Made by a program: the position numbers and the translations under genes. From positions 1 through 5,714 of the forward strand of contig SKWC01000088.1 in the NCBI GenBank assembly GCA_007129145.1: a DNA stretch of 5,714 nt. Direction: 5' to 3'. Each line of letters opens with the position of its first letter. Position 1 is the first letter of the stretch. The DNA comes from Rubritepida sp. Its GTDB lineage: Bacteria > Pseudomonadota > Alphaproteobacteria > Acetobacterales > Acetobacteraceae. This document shows, one piece after another, positions 1-5,536 of the stretch. The notes beneath the pieces were generated by a model. It made no database searches, was not told the DNA's origin, and worked only from the letters and a program-made list of their open reading frames with translations.

Positions 1-361
1 AGGCCAGCAGCAATTCCAGCCCGCCGGCCAGCGCATGGCCCTGGGCGGCGGCGATCCAGGGCTTGGCCCGCGGCGCGCGCACGAAGCCGCCCAGGCCGCC
101 GCGCGCGGTCTGCCGCCCATCCACGCCGCCGGCCACCTCCTTCAGATCGGCGCCGGCGCAGAAGGCGATGGGCCCGGCCCCGGTCAGGATGGCGACGCGG
201 ATCGCGTCATCGCCTTCCACCCGGTCCACCGCCGCCTCCAGCGCCTGCGCCAGTGCGCCGTTGATGGCGTTGCGTGCCTCGGGCCGGTTCAGCGTGACCA
301 GCGCCACATGCGGCGCGGGCGTCTCGAACAGGATGGGCGGGGCGGTCACGGGCGCGCTCAC
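1..361 (-). CDS. Enoyl-CoA hydratase/isomerase (crotonase family), N-terminal part
   Basis: I translated this by hand from the minus strand. A GTG start at 361-359 opens 120 codons that run off the left edge, so the C-terminal half is missing. Crotonase landmarks are in order: a short beta-rich start, then LNRPEARNAI at about residues 24-33, then AFCAGADLKE at 66-75, which supplies one oxyanion-hole backbone amide. GHALAGGLEL follows at 108-117 with the second oxyanion-hole glycine. Glu116 aligns with the first catalytic glutamate of enoyl-CoA hydratases (rat Glu144). The second catalytic Glu would lie beyond the window, so hydratase cannot be told from isomerase or another crotonase activity. 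The family acts on acyl-CoA thioesters in the cytoplasm. The start overlaps the stop of the upstream amidohydrolase by four bases (GTGA). No Shine-Dalgarno is visible, so translation is probably coupled. A second in-frame GTG four codons later is an alternative start. Confidence 0.9.
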   Translation of the reverse strand, partial: MSAPVTAPPILFETPAPHVALVTLNRPEARNAINGALAQALEAAVDRVEGDDAIRVAILTGAGPIAFCAGADLKEVAGGVDGRQTARGGLGGFVRAPRAKPWIAAAQGHALAGGLELLLA

Positions 362-1209
362 AGGAAGGACCAGTCCGCTTCGGCCAGCGTGGCGATGACG
401 GCGCCCAGATCGGCGCGCAGCCGGTCGAAGCCGACGTGCCGCTCGATGCGTGCCTCGTCCATGTAGAGCCCGCGCGCGATCTCGATCTGGATGGCGTGCT
501 GGCGTTCGCGCGGGCGGCCGTAGTGGCGGGTGATGTAGCCCCCGGCATAGGGGTCGTTGCGGCGCACCCGGTAGCCCATGCGCTGCAGCGCTGCCTCGAT
601 GGCGCGGGTGGCGCGCGGCGCGCAGGCCGTGCCATGCGCGTCGCCCAGGATGAAATGCGGCTGCTCATGCGCCGGGCCCGGCTGGGCCGGCATGGAATGG
701 CAGTCGATCAGCAGGCAGGCGCCGAAGCGGCCGCGGGTCTCCTCCAGCAGTTCCGACAATGTCGCGTGGAACGGCTCCCAGCAGTGGCGCACCCGCGCCT
801 CGGCCTCGCTGAAGGCGAGGCGGCGGCGGTAGATCGGCTCGCCGCTCGCGACCACGCGGGCCAGCGTGCCCAGCCCCGCGCCCACCCGCGGGCTGCCGCT
901 GTTCACCCAGGCCGGCAGCGGCCCGTCGAACATGCCCGGGTCCAGTTCCCACGCCTCGCGGTTGGCGTCGCACCAGGCGCGCGGGAAGCGCGCGGCCAGC
1001 AGCGGCGCGCCCAGCTTGGGCGCGGCGGCGAAAAGGTCGTCCACGAAGGCGTCCTCGCTGCGGCGCAGCGCCTGCGCATCGAGCCGCGACGCCGTCACGA
1101 ATTCCAGCGGGTAGTCCCGCCCCGAATGCGGCGAGGCGAAGACGAGCGGGCAGCGCTGCTCGGCCGGGCGGGTCAGGTCGAAGGCGGTGAGAGGGGCAAG
1201 CTGGTCCAT
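358..1209 (-). CDS. N-formylglutamate amidohydrolase family protein
   Basis: This 283-residue protein matches the FGase family (PF05013), which hydrolyses N-formyl-L-glutamate to formate and glutamate. HutG, in the last step of one histidine-degradation route, is the best-known member. Visible family motifs are SPHSG (26-30), RRSEDAFVDDL (49-59), DANRE (81-85), DCHSMP (169-174), NDPYAGGYITRHYG (218-231), HAIQIEIARGLYMDE (238-252) and the C-terminal FDRL region. His28, Glu52 or Asp53, and His171 are the likely metal or catalytic residues, by inference from conservation. The length is normal for the family and no signal peptide is seen, so it should be cytoplasmic. The ATG start at 1209-1207 fits the domain start, although the Shine-Dalgarno is weak. 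It overlaps the downstream crotonase by four bases and is divergent from the DUF169 gene. No other hut genes lie in the window, so I do not assign hutG; the substrate may be another N-formyl or N-acyl amino acid. Confidence 0.9.
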   Translation of the reverse strand: MDQLAPLTAFDLTRPAEQRCPLVFASPHSGRDYPLEFVTASRLDAQALRRSEDAFVDDLFAAAPKLGAPLLAARFPRAWCDANREAWELDPGMFDGPLPAWVNSGSPRVGAGLGTLARVVASGEPIYRRRLAFSEAEARVRHCWEPFHATLSELLEETRGRFGACLLIDCHSMPAQPGPAHEQPHFILGDAHGTACAPRATRAIEAALQRMGYRVRRNDPYAGGYITRHYGRPRERQHAIQIEIARGLYMDEARIERHVGFDRLRADLGAVIATLAEADWSFL

Positions 1210-1221
1210 GGGCTGAAAGTC

Positions 1222-1252
1222 ATCTTAGGCCACAGAGGCGGCGCGCTGTCAC
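1222..1252 (-). promoter_or_regulatory. Weak candidate promoter for the amidohydrolase-crotonase pair
   Basis: On the minus strand a GTGACA -35-like hexamer (1252-1247) and a TAAGAT -10-like hexamer (1227-1222) are separated by 19 bp. The -10 ends 12 bp before the ATG at 1209, which would leave a leader of only a few bases and would fit the poor Shine-Dalgarno. The spacing is longer than ideal, and the match may be chance in a 113-bp gap. Confidence 0.2.
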
Positions 1253-1310
1253 CCTTCCAGGCTTTCGCCGCCCGCCCGCGCCGTGGCAGGCTGCGCGCAA
1301 AGCACAAGAT

Positions 1311-1317
1311 GGAGGAA
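1311..1317 (+). promoter_or_regulatory. Ribosome binding site of the DUF169 gene
   Basis: GGAGGAA lies five bases before the ATG at 1323. It is a strong Shine-Dalgarno and fixes this start over the longer overlapping frame that begins at 436. Confidence 0.8.
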
Positions 1318-1322
1318 GCCCC

Positions 1323-2129
1323 ATGCCCGACGGCGTCACCGACCGCCCCCCGCCCGGCGCGGCCGAGCTTTCGCAGCTGGCCGCGCAGCTGTCCGATCTG
1401 CTGAAGCTGCGCACCCTGCCCATCGGGATGAAGCTGTTCCGCGAGCCGCAGGACCTGGAGGCCATCCAGGGCCTGCGCCGCCCGCCCACGGGCCGACGCT
1501 TCTCGACCTGCCAGCTGGTCACCCAGGCGCGCATCGCCGGCTTCACCCTGGCCATCACGCATGACAACGTGCCGGCATTCTCCAATTGCGGCGGGGTGAT
1601 CGGGCTGAACGCGCCGTCCGACCTGTATCTCTCGGGCCGCAAGATGGAGGGGGTGTGGTTCGAGAACCTCGAAGCCTCGGCCGCGCACCAGGCGCAGATG
1701 CCCCGCGTCGCCCCCGAATACCATGCTCTGGTGGTCTCGCCGCTGCGCAGCGCCCGGCTCGACCCGCCCGATGTCTGCCTGTTCTACGCCAACCCGGCGC
1801 AGATGATCCTGTTCATCAACGGGCTGCAGTGGCGCAACTACCGCCGCTATGACTTCTCGATCACCGGCGAGAGCGCCTGCGCCGACAGCTGGGGCCGCGC
1901 CCTGCGCGACCGCAGCGTGTGCCTGTCCATCCCCTGCTATGCCGAGCGCCGCTACGGCGGCGTCGCGGATGACGAGATGCTGATGGCCTGCCCGCCCGCC
2001 GACCTCGCGCGCGGGATCGAGGGGCTGATCGGCCTGGCCAAGGCCGGGCTGCGCTATCCCATCATGCCCTATGGCCCGCAGGCGGACCCGGCGGCGGGCA
2101 TGGAGAAGAGCTACGCCGGGAAGGCGTAG
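1323..2129 (+). CDS. DUF169 (COG2043) family protein of unknown function
   Basis: This 268-residue soluble protein is recognised by the typical DUF169 opening LLKLRTLPIGMKLF (26-39), then RRFSTCQLVTQARIAGFTLAI (59-79, described by its C63 and AR core), SNCGGVIGL (87-95), VCLFYANPAQMILF (151-164) and a Cys-rich stretch around SACADSWG and CLSIPCYAERRY (184-211). Seven cysteines are present (63, 89, 152, 186, 200, 205, 223), several inside the conserved blocks. That suggests a metal, cluster or redox role, but this is inference; I know of no established function for the family. There is no signal peptide or membrane segment. The start is set by a strong GGAGGAA site. The gene is divergent from the N-formylglutamate amidohydrolase across 113 bp. 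Its last 19 bases overlap, tail to tail, the end of the LigI-like amidohydrolase. It appears to be transcribed alone. Confidence 0.85.
   Translation: MPDGVTDRPPPGAAELSQLAAQLSDLLKLRTLPIGMKLFREPQDLEAIQGLRRPPTGRRFSTCQLVTQARIAGFTLAITHDNVPAFSNCGGVIGLNAPSDLYLSGRKMEGVWFENLEASAAHQAQMPRVAPEYHALVVSPLRSARLDPPDVCLFYANPAQMILFINGLQWRNYRRYDFSITGESACADSWGRALRDRSVCLSIPCYAERRYGGVADDEMLMACPPADLARGIEGLIGLAKAGLRYPIMPYGPQADPAAGMEKSYAGKA
2111..2129. terminator. Hairpin formed by the overlapping stop ends of two convergent genes
   Basis: CTACGCC (2111-2117) and GGCGTAG (2123-2129) form a perfect 7-bp inverted repeat around the loop GGGAA. The outermost triplet of each arm is the TAG stop of one gene: the DUF169 gene on plus and the amidohydrolase on minus. 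The structure lies exactly where both transcripts end, so it may serve as a two-way terminator or 3'-end stabiliser. No T-tract follows on either strand, so classical intrinsic termination is not supported. Confidence 0.4.
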
Positions 2130-2986
2130 AGCGCGGCGGGGTTGTCCACCAGGACGCGGCGCAGCGCGGCCTCGTCCTCCTCCAGCCAGTCGTGCAGCCA
2201 GTCGAGCAGCATGCCGTCGTCCAGCATCTCCTCCGGGCTGGCGAAGCCGGTGTGGGGCCAGTCGGTGCCCCAGACGCAGCGTTCGGGGGCGGCGGCGAAG
2301 AAGCGCCGGGCCAGCGGCGCGATCCCGTCATGGGGCGCGGGCGCGGCGCGGTAGCCGCACAGCTTCACCCAGGCGCGGCCGGTGTCCAGCAACCGCAGCG
2401 CCGCCTGCATGGTGGGGCTGTCCGGCCCGTCGGCGGCGCGCGCGCCGGCCATGTGGTCCAGCACCACCGGCACGGGCAGCCGCGCCAGCAGGGGCGCCAG
2501 TTCGACCAGCGCCCGGCCGCTGAGGAACAGCTGGATGTGCCAGCCCAGCGGCGCGATGCGCGCGGCCAGCGCCTCCAGCGCCTCGACCGGGGTGCCGCCG
2601 CCGCTGACCGCGTTGAAGCGCACCCCCACCGCGCCCTGTTCGGCCATTTCGCGCAGCCGCGCCTCGGGCGCGTCGGGCTCCACCACCACCACGGCGCGGG
2701 TGTCGGCGCGGCCCAGCTGCGCCACCGCATCCAGGGTCACCGCATTGTCGGTGCCGGAGACGCTGGCCTGCACCACCACGCGCCGCGTCAGCCCCAGCGT
2801 GCCGGCCATGTCCAGGTAATGCGCGATCAGCGCGGGCGGCGGGGTGTAGGGGCGGTCGTCGCTGAGCGGGAAGCGCCCGTAGGGGCCGAAGATGTGGAAA
2901 TGGCTGTCGCAGGCGCCGGCGGGCGCGCGGCGGCGCGGCGGGTTGGTCGTGGCGTTGGCGGGGGCGCAGGTGAAGGTCAGGGTCAT
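2111..2986 (-). CDS. Amidohydrolase family protein, 2-pyrone-4,6-dicarboxylate lactonase (LigI)-like
   Basis: This 291-residue protein belongs to the Amidohydro_2 group (PF04909), a TIM-barrel hydrolase fold. It has the HxH pair H29/H31 in DSHFHIFGPYGRFPL, Y47 in DRPYTPP, S75 in VQASVSGTDN, R123 in GVRFN, H150 in WHIQLF, D177-H178 in LDHMAG, WVKLCGYR (206-213) and D242 in GTDWPH. This pattern matches LigI, which opens the lactone ring of 2-pyrone-4,6-dicarboxylate in protocatechuate 4,5-cleavage catabolism. Two LigI substrate-contact arginines, as I recall them, fall on non-Arg positions here, so a different lactone or acid is likely. The ATG at 2986-2984 is preferred because GGAG lies ten bases upstream and the family N-terminus fits. 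The frame stays open to 3160, but that extension is Arg/Pro-rich and overlaps the SDR start. It is divergent from the SDR, so a shared pathway is plausible but inferred. Confidence 0.87.
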   Translation of the reverse strand: MTLTFTCAPANATTNPPRRRAPAGACDSHFHIFGPYGRFPLSDDRPYTPPPALIAHYLDMAGTLGLTRRVVVQASVSGTDNAVTLDAVAQLGRADTRAVVVVEPDAPEARLREMAEQGAVGVRFNAVSGGGTPVEALEALAARIAPLGWHIQLFLSGRALVELAPLLARLPVPVVLDHMAGARAADGPDSPTMQAALRLLDTGRAWVKLCGYRAAPAPHDGIAPLARRFFAAAPERCVWGTDWPHTGFASPEEMLDDGMLLDWLHDWLEEDEAALRRVLVDNPAALYAFPA

Positions 2987-2996
2987 GTGGCGTCGG

Positions 2997-3000
2997 CTCC
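2997..3000 (-). promoter_or_regulatory. Ribosome binding site of the LigI-like amidohydrolase
   Basis: On the minus strand GGAG lies ten bases before the ATG at 2986. It is modest, but it supports this start over the upstream ATG at 3160. Confidence 0.45.
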
Positions 3001-3051
3001 GCGCAGGTGGCACACCGGGGCGGTGAACCCGCCGCCCAGCAAGGCCCCGTG

Positions 3052-3083
3052 AGATTGCGGCCCGGCCGCGCCGCGCGCAATCT
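3052..3083. promoter_or_regulatory. Candidate operator: perfect 8-bp dyad in the divergent intergenic region
   Basis: AGATTGCG (3052-3059) and CGCAATCT (3076-3083) are perfect inverted copies with a 16-bp GC-rich spacer; the arm centres are 24 bp apart. The dyad sits between the divergent amidohydrolase and SDR genes, ending 33 bp before the SDR start. The arms contain ATT/AAT cores that stand out from the GC-rich surroundings. A regulator acting on both genes is plausible. No regulator gene is seen in the window, and no clear sigma-70 promoter accompanies the dyad. Confidence 0.4.
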
Positions 3084-3101
3084 GCGCCGCGACATGAAGC
3101 C

Positions 3102-3110
3102 GGAGGGAGG
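3102..3110 (+). promoter_or_regulatory. Ribosome binding site of the SDR gene
   Basis: GGAGGGAGG lies six bases before the ATG at 3117, a strong site that decides this start. Confidence 0.8.
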
Positions 3111-3116
3111 CGCGCG

Positions 3117-3869
3117 ATGACGGGCAAGGTTGCGGTGGTGACGGGGGCGAGCACGGGCATCGGCCGGGCGGCGGCGCTGGCCCTGCTGGGCGCGGGCTAC
3201 CGCGTGGCGCTGGCCGCGCGCCGCCAGGCCGATCTGGAGGAGACCGCGGTCATGGCCGGCGCGAACCAGGGCAATGCCCTGCCCCTGGCCACCGATGTGG
3301 GGGATTCCGACAGCGTGGCCGCGCTGTTCGCGCGGGTGAAGGCCGAATGGGGCCGCTGCGACCTGCTGTTCAACAACGCCGGCATGGGGGTGCAGGGCTT
3401 CCTGCTGGAGGATTTGCCGGTCGAGAAATGGCGCCAGGTGGTGGATGTGAACCTGAACGGCAGCTTCTACTGCGCCCAGCAGGCCTTCCGCATGATGAAG
3501 GAACAGGACCCGCGCGGCGGGCGCATCATCAACAACGGCTCGATCAGCGCGCATGCGCCGCGGCCCGACAGCATCGCCTACACCGCCACCAAGCACGCCA
3601 TCACTGGGCTGACGAAATCCCTGGCGCTGGATGGCCGGAAATACGGCATCTGCGCGGGGCAGATCGACATCGGCAACGCCGCGACGAACATGACCCAGCG
3701 CATGACCCAGGGCGTGAAGCAGCCCAATGGCGAGATGATGATCGAGCCCACCATGGATGTGCGCAACGTCGCCAGCGCCATCCTCTACATGGACAGCCTG
3801 AGCCTGGATGCGAATGTGCTGTTCATGACCATCAAGGCCACGAACATGCCCTTCGAGGGGCGCGGCTGA
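3117..3869 (+). CDS. Short-chain dehydrogenase/reductase (classical SDR), probably NADP(H)-dependent
   Basis: This 250-residue protein has the standard length and motif order of a classical SDR, a cytosolic Rossmann-fold oxidoreductase acting on alcohol or carbonyl groups. The cofactor loop TGASTGIG is at 9-16. Arg35-Arg36 after the second strand favours NADP(H). D60 is in the third-strand ATDV motif and NNAG is at 86-89. The catalytic set is N112 (VDVNLNG), S142 (NNGSIS), Y155 and K159 (YTATK). After the active site, the usual PG motif is replaced by [11 protein letters not shown] (180-190). The tail [14 protein letters not shown] (237-250) resembles a subgroup of bacterial SDRs with unknown substrates, from memory. 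The gene has its own strong ribosome binding site and is divergent from the LigI-like amidohydrolase across 130 bp. The pairing suggests oxidation and hydrolysis steps of one catabolic route, but the substrate cannot be read from sequence. Confidence 0.92.
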   Translation: MTGKVAVVTGASTGIGRAAALALLGAGYRVALAARRQADLEETAVMAGANQGNALPLATDVGDSDSVAALFARVKAEWGRCDLLFNNAGMGVQGFLLEDLPVEKWRQVVDVNLNGSFYCAQQAFRMMKEQDPRGGRIINNGSISAHAPRPDSIAYTATKHAITGLTKSLALDGRKYGICAGQIDIGNAATNMTQRMTQGVKQPNGEMMIEPTMDVRNVASAILYMDSLSLDANVLFMTIKATNMPFEGRG

Positions 3870-3921
3870 GCTGAGCCACTGTCCTCCCTGCCAAGTCGTT
3901 GTGGCGTGCTTGTGCCAAAGC

Positions 3922-3950
3922 TTGACCCAAGGTGGGGTGATCTATCAAAT
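3922..3950 (+). promoter_or_regulatory. Candidate sigma-70 promoter of the membrane-protein gene
   Basis: TTGACC (3922-3927; five of six consensus bases) and TCAAAT (3945-3950; four of six) are spaced by 17 bp, within the most AT-rich stretch of the window. The -10 ends eight bases before the ATG at 3959, so transcription would begin at or next to the start codon, giving a leaderless message. An in-frame TAA directly upstream (3953-3955) rules out an earlier start. Confidence 0.5.
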
Positions 3951-3958
3951 TTTAACAC

Positions 3959-5497
3959 ATGCTCGAAAGAACAGGCACGCTGCCCCCCGGTTCGGCGGGT
4001 TCTGATCTTGCCGAGCCGCCCGCCCGCGTGTCTTTGGCGGAGAGGGGCGACCTTCGGCACGCACCCGCGGACGCACTGCGCTGGCCCATCAGTATCTGGC
4101 TCCTGTCTGTCATCGCGCTGGCCGCGACTCTGCTCTCACTGATCCTGGACAGTCAGACCCGGTATCATCTCGGCGATTCGGCCACCTTCCTTCTCACCGC
4201 CTGGCCAGACAGCCTGCCGCGGTCCCGTTCCTGGCTCTATGGATTGTTCGCGACGGATGCCCTCGGCTTCGCGGGCGATGTGTCGATCATCCCGAAGCTG
4301 CAGGTGGCGCTCAAGGCGGGGGCGGCGCTGCTGCTGGCGGTGGCGGTGATGCGGCGCTTCGGGGCGCCGCTTGTCGCGGGCGCCCTCCTCGTCCTGGTGA
4401 TCCTGGCCGATCCGCTCTCCGCCTGGTGGGCGCGCTCGATCATGGCGGACACGCTGGCGACCGCGGCGCTTTGCCTGACCCTGGCGGCCGCATTCTGGCC
4501 GGGGCTGCCGGCGCCGCTGCGTGCGCTCGCGGTCTTCGTCAGCGCGCTGCTGCTGTTCTTCCTGCGCAACGTGCATGCCGTGCCGGTGGCAATGGCTGGG
4601 GTTTTCTACGCGGTGGTCTGCTGGAGCGGCGGTCGCTGGGTGCCCAGCCTTGCGCGGGCGCGGCGCGAGGCGCTGGCGGTGGCAATCCCGCTGGTCGCCG
4701 CGGTCGGCGCCTTCGCGGCGTTGAACGCGTGGATCCTGGACCTGCCGCGCATCGCGCTGAGTCATGAACCCGCGCGCTTCGTGCTGGGCGCTGCCTCGCC
4801 GCTGCTGGCTGGGCAGGAAGAGTTGATCCCCCTGCCGCCGGAGCGCATGGCCATCCTGCTGCCCTTCGAGCGGCCTTTGCGCAATGCCCACAGCTTCGCG
4901 CCGAATGGCTTGGCTGAGCAATTGCTGGCGGAGCATGGCGCGGCGGCGGATGGGATCGGGCTGCGCCTCGCGCGTGCAGCCTTGGCCGCCGCGCCGGACC
5001 GCGCGCTGTTGCTGTGGGGACGGAACTGGGCCGAGCACCTTGATCCGCGCAAGGTCTGGGCGTCGCACGTCCAGGGGCGGTATTCCGGCGCGATCGCGGG
5101 CGGCACGCCGGTCCGCCTGGAAGCCGTGACCCTGGAGCGGCTGGAGGCCCTGGGCGTTTGGCAGGATCCACGCGACGACTGGCCGTCGCGCGACTCGCCG
5201 GCGTTGCGCTGGTTGCGGCTGGGCGGCGGTGTCTCCGCGCTGATCATCGCCTGGGCGGCCACGCTGGCACTGCCTCTCATTCTGGCCACGCGTTTGCGGC
5301 GCGTGCCGGCGGCTTGGCTGACCGCGGGCCTCGCCACCGCGCTGATGGGATTCTTGGCGGCGACGGGGAACAACTATCTGTCGCGCTACCTCATCGCGGC
5401 GCTGCCGCCGCTGCTGGTGCTGGCTGCGCTGTGGATGAGGCCTCAGCCCGGCTGCTGCAGGCAGGCGGCCGATGCCGGGGCGCGTCGCCCGGTCTGA
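3959..5497 (+). CDS. Polytopic membrane protein, possible GT-C type glycosyltransferase
   Basis: This 512-residue inner-membrane protein has about ten predicted hydrophobic segments, near 43-63, 112-131, 136-152, 164-182, 187-203, 207-222, 238-259, 422-443, 450-468 and 475-493. A roughly 150-residue hydrophilic region (about 270-420) lies before the last three and is probably periplasmic. The layout resembles GT-C glycosyltransferases, which transfer sugars from lipid-phosphate donors. LGDSATFLLTA (71-81) puts acidic D73 just after the first segment. WWARSIMADTLATAA (156-170) resembles the S/T-E-(S/T)-L-F segment of that fold, with D164, and FFLRN (200-204) follows. No domain is certain, so the assignment is inference. 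The ATG at 3959 has no Shine-Dalgarno; with the promoter placed directly before it, the message is probably leaderless. A GTG at codon 24 is an alternative start. The protein has no clear link to the flanking catabolic genes. Confidence 0.75.
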   Translation: MLERTGTLPPGSAGSDLAEPPARVSLAERGDLRHAPADALRWPISIWLLSVIALAATLLSLILDSQTRYHLGDSATFLLTAWPDSLPRSRSWLYGLFATDALGFAGDVSIIPKLQVALKAGAALLLAVAVMRRFGAPLVAGALLVLVILADPLSAWWARSIMADTLATAALCLTLAAAFWPGLPAPLRALAVFVSALLLFFLRNVHAVPVAMAGVFYAVVCWSGGRWVPSLARARREALAVAIPLVAAVGAFAALNAWILDLPRIALSHEPARFVLGAASPLLAGQEELIPLPPERMAILLPFERPLRNAHSFAPNGLAEQLLAEHGAAADGIGLRLARAALAAAPDRALLLWGRNWAEHLDPRKVWASHVQGRYSGAIAGGTPVRLEAVTLERLEALGVWQDPRDDWPSRDSPALRWLRLGGGVSALIIAWAATLALPLILATRLRRVPAAWLTAGLATALMGFLAATGNNYLSRYLIAALPPLLVLAALWMRPQPGCCRQAADAGARRPV

Positions 5498-5505
5498 GCC
5501 CTGTG

Positions 5506-5536
5506 GCGGCCTTCACCGCTCAGGCGCGAAGGCCGC
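5506..5536. terminator. Perfect 9-bp hairpin at a convergent gene junction
   Basis: GCGGCCTTC (5506-5514) and GAAGGCCGC (5528-5536) are perfect inverted copies around a 13-base loop. The hairpin begins nine bases after the membrane-protein stop and spans the last codons and stop of the converging minus-strand gene. It is GC-rich and should fold stably from either strand. No T-run follows, so it may be a Rho-linked or 3'-stabilising structure rather than a classical terminator. Confidence 0.4.

Noticed and set aside
1237..1272. 7-bp inverted repeat GGCGGCG/CGCCGCC in the divergent gap before the DUF169 gene
   Set aside because: It is built only of G and C with a 22-bp spacer, so it is expected by chance at this composition.
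436..1404. Long plus-strand open frame (322 codons) across the N-formylglutamate amidohydrolase gene
   Set aside because: It is antisense to a clear family match, Arg/Ala/Gln-rich with no recognisable domain, and runs into the DUF169 start. This is a typical shadow of GC-rich coding DNA.
2192..3052. Plus-strand open frame (286 codons) antisense to the LigI-like amidohydrolase
   Set aside because: The product is His/Arg/Gly-rich and low in complexity, with no domain. The opposite strand carries all the amidohydrolase motifs.
1293..3080. Shared octamer GCGCGCAA upstream of both the DUF169 and SDR genes (1293 and 3073)
   Set aside because: Two copies of a GC-rich octamer at different distances from the starts are not enough to call a shared motif.
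2987..3160. 58-codon N-terminal extension of the LigI-like amidohydrolase
   Set aside because: It is Arg/Pro-rich, overlaps the strongly supported SDR start and lacks family similarity. The ATG at 2986 has a GGAG upstream.
2328..3596. Minus-strand open frame (422 codons) spanning the amidohydrolase and antisense to the SDR
   Set aside because: It is out of frame with both real genes, Arg/Ala-rich and without domains.
3863..3876. Possible terminator hairpin after the SDR stop (GGCT...AGCC)
   Set aside because: The stem is only four pairs, with no extension and no T-tract.
4136..5068. Minus-strand open frame (310 codons) antisense to the membrane protein
   Set aside because: It has an Arg/Gln-rich composition with no hydrophobic core or motif; it is a shadow of the membrane-protein gene.
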